From assembly GCF_006494775.1 (NCBI RefSeq), contig NZ_CP041146.1, positions 3,782,001-3,846,000 of the forward strand: DNA of 64,000 bases. Direction: 5' to 3'. This document shows positions 36,142 through 44,782 of this stretch, in pieces; the stretch's first letter is position 1, and every line of letters begins with the position of its first letter. The translations under genes were made by a program, and so were the position numbers. The notes under the pieces are model-generated. The model searched no databases. It worked only from the letters and a program-made list of their open reading frames with translations, and was not told the DNA's origin. This DNA comes from Nocardioides humi. GTDB lineage: Bacteria; Actinomycetota; Actinomycetes; Propionibacteriales; Nocardioidaceae.

Positions 36142-37150
36142 GCAACCCGCCAGCACGCTCGAGGTGAGTGACCTCCGGATCTCCGTCGCCGACGGGCTGG
36201 TCGCCGTCCAGGACGTCTCCTTCGCGATCGCCCGCGGCGAGTCGGTCGGCCTGGTCGGCGAGTCCGGCAGCGGCAAGACGCTGACCTGCCGCGCCGCGCT
36301 CGGGCTGCTGCCGGCCACCGGCCGGGTCGACGCCGGCCGGATCGTGCTCGGCGACGGCGCCGACGCGGTCGAGCTGACCGGCGCGCGCCGCTCCACCTGG
36401 GACGGCGTCCGCGCGGGCCGGATCGGCGCGGTGTTCCAGGACCCGGCGTCGTACCTCAACCCCTCGCTGACCGTCGGCCACCAGCTCGCCGAGCAGCTGC
36501 GGGTCAAGCGCGGCCTGCGCCGGCGCGCGGCCCACGACCGGTCGGTCGAGCTGTTCGCCGAGGTCGGCCTGCACGACCCCGCCGGCGTGTTCCACCAGTA
36601 CCCGCACCAGCTCTCCGGCGGCATGCTCCAGCGGGTCCTCATCGCGATCGCGATCTCCTGCGAGCCCGAGCTGCTCATCGCCGACGAGGCCACCACCGCG
36701 CTCGACGTCGTCATCCAGGCCGAGATCCTCGCCCTGCTGCGGCGGCTGCGCGCGGCCCACGGTCTCTCGCTGCTCCTGGTCACCCACGACCTCGCCGTGG
36801 TCGCCGAGAGCTGCGAGCGGATCCTGGTCATGTACGGCGGCCAGATCGTCGAGAGCGGCCCCACCGACGAGGTCCTCGGCGACCCGCGGCATCCCTACAC
36901 CCGCGCGCTGATGGGCGTCGCGACCATCGGCGACTGGGGCCGGCGCCGGCTCGAGGTGATCCCCGGCCAGCCGCCCGCGGCGGGGGAGGAGATGCCGGGC
37001 TGCCGGTTCGCCCCGCGCTGCGGGTACGCCGCGGACGCGTGCCTGGCCGGACCGGTCCCGGTGACCGATCTCGGCGCGGGCCGCACGTCGCGGTGCGTCC
37101 GCACGACCACATCCTCGGCCACGTCGGTCGGAGAGGCGGTGCCGGCATGA
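36125..37150 (+). CDS. dppD: ABC transporter ATPase, DppD type
   Basis: 341-aa ATPase. Walker A GESGSGKT at residues 45-52, signature LSGGM at 163-167, Walker B LLIADEA with Asp187/Glu188, and switch His in VTHDLAVV. The C-terminal oligopeptide-transporter domain has the Cys cluster GCRFAPRCGYAADAC. AGAGGAG precedes the ATG. It overlaps the paired ATPase gene by 4 bases. Confidence 0.92.
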   Translation: MPSRPEQPASTLEVSDLRISVADGLVAVQDVSFAIARGESVGLVGESGSGKTLTCRAALGLLPATGRVDAGRIVLGDGADAVELTGARRSTWDGVRAGRIGAVFQDPASYLNPSLTVGHQLAEQLRVKRGLRRRAAHDRSVELFAEVGLHDPAGVFHQYPHQLSGGMLQRVLIAIAISCEPELLIADEATTALDVVIQAEILALLRRLRAAHGLSLLLVTHDLAVVAESCERILVMYGGQIVESGPTDEVLGDPRHPYTRALMGVATIGDWGRRRLEVIPGQPPAAGEEMPGCRFAPRCGYAADACLAGPVPVTDLGAGRTSRCVRTTTSSATSVGEAVPA

Positions 37151-38222
37151 GCACGACCCACGACCTCAGGATCCCCGAGCGTGCGGAGGTGACGCCCACC
37201 CCCGCGCCGCTGCTGCGGGTCCGCGGCCTCTCGGTCTCCTACGCCCCGCCGCGCAAGGGCACCCACCTCGGCACCGGCGCGGCGCTCCGCGACGCCGACC
37301 TCGAGGTCCGCCCCGGCGAGATCGTCGGCATCGTCGGCGAGACCGGCTCCGGCAAGACCACGCTCGCCCGCGCCACCGTCGGCCTGGTCGCGCCCGCTGC
37401 CGGGACCATCGAGTTCGCCGGCGACGACATCGGCGGCCTGCGCGGCCGCGCGCGGCGCGCCTTCCGCCGCTCCGGCCAGGTGCAGCTGGTCTTCCAGGAC
37501 CCGCTGCGCTCGCTCGACCCCGACCTCGCCGTCGCCGAGCTGGTCCGCGAGCCGCTCGACATCGCCGGCACGCTGACACGGACCGAGCGGCAGCAGCGGG
37601 TGGCGGAGTCGCTCCACCTCGTCGGCCTCGACCCCGAGACGGTCGCGCACCGCCGTCCGCGCGAGCTGTCCGGCGGCCAGCGCCAGCGCGTCTCCCTCGC
37701 CCGCGCCATCGCCACCCGTCCGCGGCTGCTGTTCTGCGACGAGCCGGTCTCCGCGCTCGACGTGTCCAACCGCAACCTGGTGCTCAACCTGCTCGACCGG
37801 CTCCGGGTCGAGCTCGACCTCGCCGTCGTGATCATCGCCCACGACCTCAGCTCGCTGGCCGGCATCGCCGACCGGGTCGCCGTCTTCTACCGCGGCCGGA
37901 TCGTCGAGCAGGGCCCGATCCGCGCCGTGCTGGAGGACCCCGCCCATCCCTACACGGCGCTGCTCACCGCCTCCGCCCGAGCATCGGGCACGAGGACCGG
38001 CTGCGCCCCGACCAGCTCCGGCCCGCCGCCGGCACCCCGTCCTGGCCGGCCGACCTCGGCTGTGTCTTCGCCCACCGCTGCCCGTTCGCGCACGACGCCT
38101 GCGCCGACCAGCCCGTCCCGGCCGTCGTACCGCAGGCGCCGGGCCGGCAGGTCGCCTGCCACGACGCCGTCGTGTGGCGCGAGCGACTCGACCATCCCCA
38201 CCCGCAGAAGGAGTCCGCATGA
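37147..38222 (+). CDS. dppF: ABC transporter ATPase, DppF type, with apparent frameshift near the C-terminus
   Basis: ATPase core intact: Walker A GETGSGKT, signature LSGGQRQRVSLARA, Walker B LLFCDEPVSALD, switch His in IIAHDLSSL. After HPYTALLTASA the frame runs into non-family sequence. Adding one C to CCC at 37976-37978 restores SIGHEDRLRP and the expected Cys-rich tail (CVFAHRCPFAHDAC ... VACHDAV). It then stops in an ATGA overlap with the next gene, as its neighbours do; a 358-aa protein results. The nucleotide-binding part would be made even if the indel is real. Confidence 0.82.
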
Positions 38223-39340
38223 GCCTGGAGTTCATCGGCATCACCGCCACCCAGGACGTGGGCACTCGCGGCCCGGGGGCGACCTCGGTCGGCGCCACCA
38301 CCCAGTCCGAGGCATCCGCGCCGGTCGGCCCCGTCGTCGACAAGGACTACGTCCGTCGGCTCGCCCGCACTCACGAGGAGGCCGGATTCGATCGGGTGCT
38401 GATCGCCCATCTGTCCTCGATGCCCGACGGCTTCGTCGTCGCCGACCAGGTGCTGGAGGCCACCGAGAGGCTGAAGGTGCTGCTGGCGCATCGCCCCGGC
38501 TTCTGGGCCCCGACGATCGCCGCCCGCGCCTACGCGACCCTCGACGCCTTCCACCCGGGCCGGGTCGCGATGCACGTGATCACGGGTGGCGACGACGCCG
38601 ACCAGCAGCGCGACGGCGACTTCCTCACCAAGGCCGAGCGCTACCGGCGTACCGACGACTTCCTCACGGTGGTGCGCAAGGAGTGGGAGTCGGAGGCTCC
38701 CTTCGACCACGAGGGCGAGTTCTACCGGGTCGCCGGCGCCTGGTCGTCGGTGCGGCCGGGTACCCGGATCCCCGTCTACTTCGGCGGCGCCTCCGCCGAC
38801 GCGATCCGGGTCGGCGGCAAGCACGCCGACGCGTACGCCTTCTGGGGCGAGCCGCTGGAGGGCATCAAGGAGCGCATCCGTGAGGTCCGCGCGGCCGCCG
38901 AGCCGTACGGCCGCGAGCCGCGCTTCAGCGTGAGCCTGCGGCCGATCGTGGCCGACACCGAGGCCGAGGCGTGGTCGCGTGCGGAGGAGATCCTCGCCCG
39001 CACGCGTGAGTACGTCGCCGCCGCCGGCGCGGAGAAGGTGCGCGCCTTCGGCAGCAAGGCGGTCGGCTCACAGCGCCTGCTCGCCGCCGCCGACCAGGCC
39101 GACGTGCACGACAAGCGTCTGTGGACGGCACTGGCCAAGGTCACCGGTGCCGGCGGCAACTCGACGGCGGTCGTCGGCAGCTACGAGCAGGTCGCCGAAG
39201 CGCTGCTCGACTACGTCGGCATCGGCGTCACGACGCTGCTCATCCGCGGCTTCGACCCGCTCGAGGACGCGCGGAAGTACGGCCGACTCATCGACCTTGT
39301 CCGCGCTGGCGCGGCCGACCACCCGGCGCTCGCCGGCTAG
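38219..39340 (+). CDS. SsuD-like LLM flavin-dependent monooxygenase (copy 1)
   Basis: 373-aa luciferase-like protein of the alkanesulfonate monooxygenase group: FIGITATQD at the start, HRPGFWAPTIAARAYATLD, HVITGGDDADQQRDGD (the ITGG/DxxxxRDGD block) and a C-terminal SYEQVAEALLDYVGIGVTTLLIRGFDP. Members cleave C-S bonds of sulfonates with FMNH2 and O2. The ATG has AAGGAG upstream and overlaps the true dppF stop. Clearly homologous to the next gene, so a tandem duplication. Confidence 0.88.
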   Translation: MSLEFIGITATQDVGTRGPGATSVGATTQSEASAPVGPVVDKDYVRRLARTHEEAGFDRVLIAHLSSMPDGFVVADQVLEATERLKVLLAHRPGFWAPTIAARAYATLDAFHPGRVAMHVITGGDDADQQRDGDFLTKAERYRRTDDFLTVVRKEWESEAPFDHEGEFYRVAGAWSSVRPGTRIPVYFGGASADAIRVGGKHADAYAFWGEPLEGIKERIREVRAAAEPYGREPRFSVSLRPIVADTEAEAWSRAEEILARTREYVAAAGAEKVRAFGSKAVGSQRLLAAADQADVHDKRLWTALAKVTGAGGNSTAVVGSYEQVAEALLDYVGIGVTTLLIRGFDPLEDARKYGRLIDLVRAGAADHPALAG

Positions 39341-39354
39341 CAGAAGGAGATCCC

Positions 39355-40509
39355 ATGAGCCACGCATCCCCCTACGACGACGTCGAGATCCTCGGCATGA
39401 TCGGCACCGCCGACGCCTCCGAGATCCGCCCCGGCAACGCCGCCGTCGTCGACCCCGACTACACCGCCCGGTTCGCCCGCGCCCACGAGGAGGGCGGCTT
39501 CGACCGCGTCCTCATCGGCTACGGCTCCGGCTGGGCCGAGGGCAGCCAGGTCGCGGCGTACGCCGCCGCGCACACCGAGCGCCTCGGCCTCCTCGTCGCG
39601 CACCGGCCCGGCGTCGTGCACCCGACGCTCGCGGCGCGCACGTTCACGACGCTCGACCAGTTCAGCAAGGGCCGGGTCGCGCTCAACATCGTGACCGGCA
39701 GCACCAACGCCGAGCAGCGCCGCGAAGGCGACTACGTGCCGCACGACGAGCGCTACGACCGCACCGACGAGTACCTCCAGATCCTGCGCACCGCCTGGGA
39801 CACCAAGGGGCCGCGCGACTTCGAGGGCCGCTACTACCGCTTCGAGGGCGCCACCCCGCAGGTCTTCCCCTACCAGGACCGGCATCTGGAGCTCTTCTTC
39901 GGCGGCAGCTCGCCCGCGGCGTATGTCGTCGGCGCGAGGCGCGCGGACACCTACATGCTCTGGGGCGAGCCGCTGAAGGAGACCGGCGAGCAGATCGCCA
40001 CCGTCACCGCGCGAGCCGCCGAGGCGGGACGCGCCCGGCGGCCGCGGATCTCGGTGTCCTTCCGGCCGATCCTCGGCGCGACCGACGAGGCCGCATGGGA
40101 GCGCGCGCACGGCATCCTCGACACGATCAACGGCGCGGTCGGCGCACAGTTCAAGCAGAAGATGGGCCAGCTGCATCCGCGGGATCGTGCGCCCGAGAAC
40201 GCCGGATCCCAGCGCCTGCTTGCCGTGGCCGAGAAGGGCGAGCTGCACGACCGCTGCCTGTGGACGCCCACCACCAGGGCGGTCGGCGGTGGCGGCAACT
40301 CCACCGCGCTGGTCGGCTCGCCCGAGACCGTCGCCGCCGCGATCCTCGACTACGTCGAGATCGGCGTCGACACCGTGCTGATCCGCGGCTACGACCCGCT
40401 CCAGGACGCGATCGACTACGGCCGCGACCTGCTCCCGCTGGTCCGCCAGGAGCTGGCGCACCGCGCGGCCACGCGTCGTACCGGCGTCACGGAGAAGGCG
40501 GCCGTCTGA
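39355..40509 (+). CDS. SsuD-like LLM flavin-dependent monooxygenase (copy 2)
   Basis: 384-aa paralogue of the preceding gene: HRPGVVHPTLAARTFTTLD, NIVTGSTNAEQRREGD and SPETVAAAILDYVEIGVDTVLIRGYDP match it block by block. AGAAGGAG lies 6 bases before the ATG, 14 bases after the previous stop. The two may act on different sulfonates or sulfones, or form a mixed enzyme. FMNH2 would come from the SsuE-like reductase 3 kb downstream. Confidence 0.88.
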   Translation: MSHASPYDDVEILGMIGTADASEIRPGNAAVVDPDYTARFARAHEEGGFDRVLIGYGSGWAEGSQVAAYAAAHTERLGLLVAHRPGVVHPTLAARTFTTLDQFSKGRVALNIVTGSTNAEQRREGDYVPHDERYDRTDEYLQILRTAWDTKGPRDFEGRYYRFEGATPQVFPYQDRHLELFFGGSSPAAYVVGARRADTYMLWGEPLKETGEQIATVTARAAEAGRARRPRISVSFRPILGATDEAAWERAHGILDTINGAVGAQFKQKMGQLHPRDRAPENAGSQRLLAVAEKGELHDRCLWTPTTRAVGGGGNSTALVGSPETVAAAILDYVEIGVDTVLIRGYDPLQDAIDYGRDLLPLVRQELAHRAATRRTGVTEKAAV

Positions 40510-40512
40510 TCC

Positions 40513-41676
40513 ATGAGGCCGTTGGAAGGAGTGCGGGTCGTCGAGCTGGCGCACGTCGCCGCCGGGCCGTTCGCGGGCATGCTGCTCGCGGACCTCGGCG
40601 CGGACGTGGTCAAGGTCGAGCCGCCGACCGGTGACCAGATGCGGGCCTGGCCGCCCTTCGCCACGGAAGATGACGGGAGGGGCGGCGAGGACCGGTTCAG
40701 CCACAACTTCGCGTCGGTCAACCGCAACAAGCGCTCGGTCGTCGCCGACCTCAAGGATCCCGACGACCTGGCGCGGGTGCGGGGCCTGGTGGCGGCGGCC
40801 GACGTGGTCGTCGAGAACTACCGGCCCGGCGTGCTCGACCGGCTCGGCCTCGGCTACGCAACTGTGCGTGAGGGGCACCGGGGGTTGGTCTACTGCTCGA
40901 TCTCCGGCTACGGGCTGCAGAGCCCGTATGTCGACCGCGGCGCCTACGACGTCGTCATCCAGGGCATGTCCGGGCTGATGAGCGTGACCGGCGAGCCCGA
41001 CGGCGGACCGGTCAAGGCCGGCGTGCCGGTGGGCGACTTCACCGCCGGGCTCTACGCGGCGTACACGATCGCGGCGCTGCTGCCGCGGGTGCGCGACACG
41101 GGCGGGTCGGTGCGGGTGGACTGCCCGATGCTCGACTGCCTGCTCGGGGTCTCGGCGCTGCAGACCAGCGAGTACTGGGGATCCGGCGTCGAGCCGCGCC
41201 GGCTGGGCACGGCCCACCCGCGCAACGCCCCCTACCAGGGTTTCAGTGCCGCCGACGGCGACTTCACCGTGGCGGCCGGCAACGACCGGCTCTGGGCCGC
41301 GGTCGCGTCGGTGGTCGGGCTGCCCGAGCTCGTCGACGACCCGCGCTTCCGCACCCAGCTGGACCGGGTGCGGAACCAGCACGAGCTCGAGGCCCTGCTG
41401 CAGGCGCGCTTCGCCGAGGAGAAGCGCGAGCACTGGCTGACCGCCCTCGCCGCCCGCGGCGTGCCGTGCGGCCCGGTGAACACCTTCGGCGAGATCCTCG
41501 CCGACCCGCACGTGGAGGCGACCGGGCTGGTGGCCGCCGTCGACGTACCGGTGGCCGGGCCGACGCCGACCGTGGTCTTCCCGGTGCGGGTCGAGGGCCT
41601 CTCGCCGCGACTCGACCGCGGAGCCCCGCGGCTCGGCGCCGACACCGAGGTGTACGACGAGTGGGCGGCGCGATGA
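40513..41676 (+). CDS. CaiB/BaiF class III CoA-transferase
   Basis: 387-aa class III CoA-transferase. Nucleophile Asp175 in GVPVGDFTAGLYAAY. It starts 3 bases after the monooxygenase stop and overlaps the crotonase by 4 bases. In 3-mercaptopropionate breakdown of other bacteria a class III transferase makes 3-sulfinopropionyl-CoA; such a role fits the thiol dioxygenase gene nearby but is inference. Confidence 0.88.
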   Translation: MRPLEGVRVVELAHVAAGPFAGMLLADLGADVVKVEPPTGDQMRAWPPFATEDDGRGGEDRFSHNFASVNRNKRSVVADLKDPDDLARVRGLVAAADVVVENYRPGVLDRLGLGYATVREGHRGLVYCSISGYGLQSPYVDRGAYDVVIQGMSGLMSVTGEPDGGPVKAGVPVGDFTAGLYAAYTIAALLPRVRDTGGSVRVDCPMLDCLLGVSALQTSEYWGSGVEPRRLGTAHPRNAPYQGFSAADGDFTVAAGNDRLWAAVASVVGLPELVDDPRFRTQLDRVRNQHELEALLQARFAEEKREHWLTALAARGVPCGPVNTFGEILADPHVEATGLVAAVDVPVAGPTPTVVFPVRVEGLSPRLDRGAPRLGADTEVYDEWAAR

Positions 41677-42289
41677 GCCTCGGCATCGTGCGCGGTGACG
41701 TCTGGACGGTCACCCTGGACCGCCCGGAGCGGGCCAACGCGCTCTCCGCTGAGCTGGTGGAGGCGCTGCACGGCGTGCTCGACGAGGCCGCCTCTGCACG
41801 GCCCGAGGCGCTGGTGCTGCGCGGCAACGACCGGCACTTCGCGGCCGGCTTCGACCTCGGGGGCTCTCCACGGAGACCGATGCCTCGCTGGCGCTGCGCT
41901 TCCTGCGGATCGGGCTGCTGCTCGAGCGGCTGATCGCGGCGCCGTACCGGACCGTCGCGGTCGCCGAGGGCGCCGCTGTCGGCGCTGGAGCCGATCTCGT
42001 GCTCGCCTGCGACCATCGACTGGTGGATCCCGCCGTGACGCTGCGCTTCCCCGGCTCGGCCTTCGGGGTCGCGCTCGGCACCGTGCGCCGGGCCGAGCTC
42101 GGCGCCGCCCTGACGACCGGCGTGCCGAGTACGTTGCCCGACGTGCTCCGCGCGGAGTCGCCGGCCCGCCCGCCCCACGACGGCGATGCCGAGCTCGCGG
42201 CGCTGGCCCGCTCGGTCGCCGTACCCGGCCTGCGCGACCGGATCGCGGCCTACCGGACAGCCCTGACGGAAGCCGGGATCCGTGGGTAG
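41673..42289 (+). CDS. Short enoyl-CoA hydratase/isomerase family protein with apparent frameshift
   Basis: The start MSLGIVRGDVWTVTLDRPERANALS and the oxyanion segment HFAAGFDLGG are crotonase. The frame then breaks. One extra G in the GGGGG run at 41859-41863 joins it to LSTETDASLALRFLRIG... GAAVGAGADLVLACDHRLVDPA and on to the stop at 42289, giving 205 aa. Even repaired it lacks about 50 C-terminal residues of the family. ATG overlaps the CoA-transferase stop by 4 bases. The stop codon is inside a long inverted repeat. Confidence 0.75.
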
Positions 42290-42423
42290 GCACCTACTAC
42301 GCGACACCACGGCAGGGCGCTGGCTGCGTTGCCGCCGCTCGAAAGACCCCCAGTCTGTCTTCGCGGCGGACGCCTTGCCATCACCCCACCGTGGCGCCGC
42401 TCGCTACGGCGCCTACCCACGGA
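42279..42423. repeat. 145-base nested inverted repeat
   Basis: TCCGTGGGTAGGC (42279-42291) and its perfect complement (42411-42423) form a 13-base outer stem. Inside lie CCACGG/CCGTGG (42307-42312, 42389-42394), CCGCCGC/GCGGCGG (42332-42338, 42363-42369) and GGCGCC/GGCGCC (42393-42398, 42408-42413). It spans nearly the whole gap between the crotonase and the dioxygenase gene, including the crotonase stop. It could be a terminator, a REP/MITE-like unit or an attenuator within the operon. Confidence 0.65.
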
Positions 42424-42442
42424 CCCCGGCTAAGGAGAACGC

Positions 42443-43042
42443 ATGACCCAGCAGCAGATCGTCCCCGTGGCGAGCGAGGTCCCGGAGATCGCCGCCTTCG
42501 CCGACCGGGTGGCCGACCTGGTCGCGCGCGGGCTCGACGAGCGTGCCCTCACCGCCGCGATCCGCGACGACCTCGAGGCGACCCTCGCCGCCGGCTTCGA
42601 CCTGCCCGCCGAGACGACCCGGCCGGACCCGGAGCGCTACGTCATGTACCCGCTGCACGTCGCCGCCGACGGCTCCTTCTCGATCGCCAGCGCGGTGTGG
42701 AACGTCGGCCAGGGCACGCCCGTCCACGGCCACGAGACGTGGGGCGTGGTGGGGATCTACCGCGGCGTCGAGGTCGAGACGCGCTTCGAGAAGCCGTCCG
42801 CGCCCGACGTACCGCTGGTCGCCGAGGGCACCGACGAGTGGACCGCCGGCCAGGTCACGGTGTGCTGCACCACCGACGACGACGTGCACCAGGTCCGCTG
42901 CGGTGGCGACGAGCCGGTCGTCGGCATCCACGTCTACGGCGCCGACATCGGCACCCTGCCGCGCCGTTCGTACGATCCCGAGACCGGGGCCGTGCACTGG
43001 TTCACGTCCACGTGGGCCCTGACAGAAGGAGAGGACCGATGA
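42443..43042 (+). CDS. Cupin thiol dioxygenase (cysteine / 3-mercaptopropionate dioxygenase family)
   Basis: 199-aa cupin of the type I cysteine dioxygenase family. Core block SAVWNVGQGTPVHGHETWG gives iron ligands His95 and His97; the third is His149 in DDVHQVRC. These non-haem Fe enzymes turn a thiol into a sulfinate with O2. Mercaptopropionate dioxygenases share the same three His, so the substrate is open. AAGGAGA lies 6 bases before the ATG. It overlaps the hydrolase gene by 4 bases. Its place after two SsuD-like enzymes and before FMN reductases is the main support for an organosulfur pathway. Confidence 0.83.
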   Translation: MTQQQIVPVASEVPEIAAFADRVADLVARGLDERALTAAIRDDLEATLAAGFDLPAETTRPDPERYVMYPLHVAADGSFSIASAVWNVGQGTPVHGHETWGVVGIYRGVEVETRFEKPSAPDVPLVAEGTDEWTAGQVTVCCTTDDDVHQVRCGGDEPVVGIHVYGADIGTLPRRSYDPETGAVHWFTSTWALTEGEDR

Positions 43043-43770
43043 CCGTGACTTCCTGGGACGAGCCCGTCGGGGGTACGCCGCGCGGCACCCTGGTCGTGCT
43101 GCCCGGACGCGGCGAGACCGCCGCCTCGTACGATCGGTTCGGCCGGCGGCTGTCCGCCGACGCCTGGCGGGTGCGGCTGGTGCCGGTCGACCTCGGCGAC
43201 CCGGACGGCCCCGACGCCGTCCGCGAGCAGGTGGAGAAGCTGCTCGTCGACGAGTCGCTCCCGGCCCCGAAGGTGCTGGTCGGCAGCGACTCCGGCGCGA
43301 CCCTGGCCGCGCTGCTCGCGCCGGCACTTCCGGTGGACGGCGTTGTGCTCGCGGGCATCGCCCTGCCCGGCTCGGCCGGCGGCTCGTGGGACTCGTGGGA
43401 GGACGAGGTCGACGCACGCACTGCGTGTCCCGTGCACCGGCGGGTGATCTCCGAGGACAGCGGGTTCGGCCGCGGCGGCCTCGACCAGCCGCTGCCGTGG
43501 AGCTCGGTCGAGCTGACCTCCCCCGGGCGGCCGGTCCTCGTCCTGCACGGGTCCGCCGACCCGGTGACACCGGTCGCCGACGCCCTCGCGGCGTACGACG
43601 CCCTGCGGGAGGCGCGGGTCCGGGTCGTCGACGGCGGGCGTCACGACGTACTGAACGACGCCTCGCACCGCTCGGTCGCCGCCACGGTCGTGCTCTTCCT
43701 GGAGTCGCTGCGGCTGGGGACCGACCTGCCGGACGTCGTCCGCGAGCCCGAGGGGAGCGTGACCCGATGA
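43039..43770 (+). CDS. Alpha/beta hydrolase with Asp at the nucleophile position
   Basis: 243-aa alpha/beta hydrolase. The elbow reads LVGSDSGATL, so the central residue of the G-x-Nu-x-G turn is Asp84, as in haloalkane dehalogenases and epoxide hydrolases, instead of Ser. The acid lies in LHGSADPVTP and the base in DGGRHDVLND. No cap domain of normal size is visible. GAAGGAGAGG precedes the ATG, which overlaps the dioxygenase stop. Could also be a carboxylesterase that uses a shifted Ser (Ser83 or Ser85). Confidence 0.8.
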   Translation: MTVTSWDEPVGGTPRGTLVVLPGRGETAASYDRFGRRLSADAWRVRLVPVDLGDPDGPDAVREQVEKLLVDESLPAPKVLVGSDSGATLAALLAPALPVDGVVLAGIALPGSAGGSWDSWEDEVDARTACPVHRRVISEDSGFGRGGLDQPLPWSSVELTSPGRPVLVLHGSADPVTPVADALAAYDALREARVRVVDGGRHDVLNDASHRSVAATVVLFLESLRLGTDLPDVVREPEGSVTR

Positions 43771-44264
43771 CCGTCGCTGTCGTGGTGGGCAACCCCAAGC
43801 CCGCCAGCCGCACCCTCTCCTCGGCGCTGTACGTCGCCCGCGAGCTCGCCGGCGAGCCCGACCTGGTCGTCGACCTCGCCACCCTCGGGCCGGCGCTCCT
43901 CGACTGGTCGGACGCCGGCGTCGGCGACCTCGTCGCCCAGGTGGGCGCCGCGGACCTGGTCGTCGTCGCGAGCCCGACCTACAAGTCGTCGTACACGGGG
44001 CTGCTGAAGCTGTTCCTCGACCGCTTCGCCGCCGACACCGGCCTCAACGGGCTGGCGGTGCCGCTCATGCTCGGCGGCGGCCCGGCCCACGCGCTGGCGC
44101 CGGAGTACACCCTGCGCCCGATCCTCGCCGAGCTCGGCGGGACCGTCCCCGGCCGGGCGCTGTACGTCCTCGACAGCGCGCACGACGACGACGCGTCGTA
44201 CCGGCCCTGGCTGGACGCGGTCCGCCCCTTCGTCAGCGCCTACCTGGAGAGCAGGACCGCATGA
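43767..44264 (+). CDS. NADPH-dependent FMN reductase (SsuE/MsuE-like)
   Basis: 165-aa flavodoxin-like reductase: VVVGNPKPASRTLS at the phosphate site and the family block SPTYKSSYTGLLKLFLDRF. SsuE proteins supply FMNH2 to SsuD sulfonate monooxygenases, matching the three luciferase-like genes in this operon. 4-base overlaps on both sides tie it to the hydrolase and to the second flavin reductase. Confidence 0.88.
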   Translation: MTVAVVVGNPKPASRTLSSALYVARELAGEPDLVVDLATLGPALLDWSDAGVGDLVAQVGAADLVVVASPTYKSSYTGLLKLFLDRFAADTGLNGLAVPLMLGGGPAHALAPEYTLRPILAELGGTVPGRALYVLDSAHDDDASYRPWLDAVRPFVSAYLESRTA

Positions 44265-44782
44265 CCACCCTCGCCGGCAGCTTCGCGACCAACCAGGACC
44301 TCGACCCGGACCGGCTGCGCCAGGCGTTCGGGTTCTTCCCCAGCGGCGTGGTCGCGGTCGCCGCCGAGATCGACGGTCGGCCCGTCGGCCTCGCCGCGAG
44401 CTCGTTCACGTCGGTGAGCCTCGACCCGCCGCTGGTCTCGGTCAACCTCGCCGTCACCTCGAAGACCTGGCCCGACCTCAAGCGCGCCCCGCACCTCGGC
44501 GTCACCATCCTCGCCGACCACCACGCACCCGTCTGCCGCCAGCTCGCCGGCCCCGTCGAGAGCCGCTTCGACGGGGTCGCCCACAGCGTCACCGACGACG
44601 GCGCGCTCCTCCTCGACGACGGCCTCGCCCGGTTCGACTGCACCGTCTACCGCGAGGTCGAGGCCGGCGACCACGTCCTCGTCCTGCTCGAGCTGCACGC
44701 CGTCGACCACGTCGAGCAGGGCGCCGCCCTCGCTCCGCTCGTCTTCCACCGCAGCGGGTTCAGCCGGCTCGGGCGGGGCTGA
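44261..44782 (+). CDS. Flavin reductase domain protein (HpaC-like)
   Basis: 173-aa FMN-binding split-barrel flavin reductase: RQAFGFFPSGVVAVAAEIDGRPVG, SSFTSVSLDPPLVS and HAVDHVEQGAALAPLVFHRSGF are the standard segments. It gives free reduced flavin to two-component monooxygenases. Last gene of the organosulfur-like operon; its 3' end overlaps the next, opposite-strand gene by 23 bases. Confidence 0.9.
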   Translation: MTTLAGSFATNQDLDPDRLRQAFGFFPSGVVAVAAEIDGRPVGLAASSFTSVSLDPPLVSVNLAVTSKTWPDLKRAPHLGVTILADHHAPVCRQLAGPVESRFDGVAHSVTDDGALLLDDGLARFDCTVYREVEAGDHVLVLLELHAVDHVEQGAALAPLVFHRSGFSRLGRG

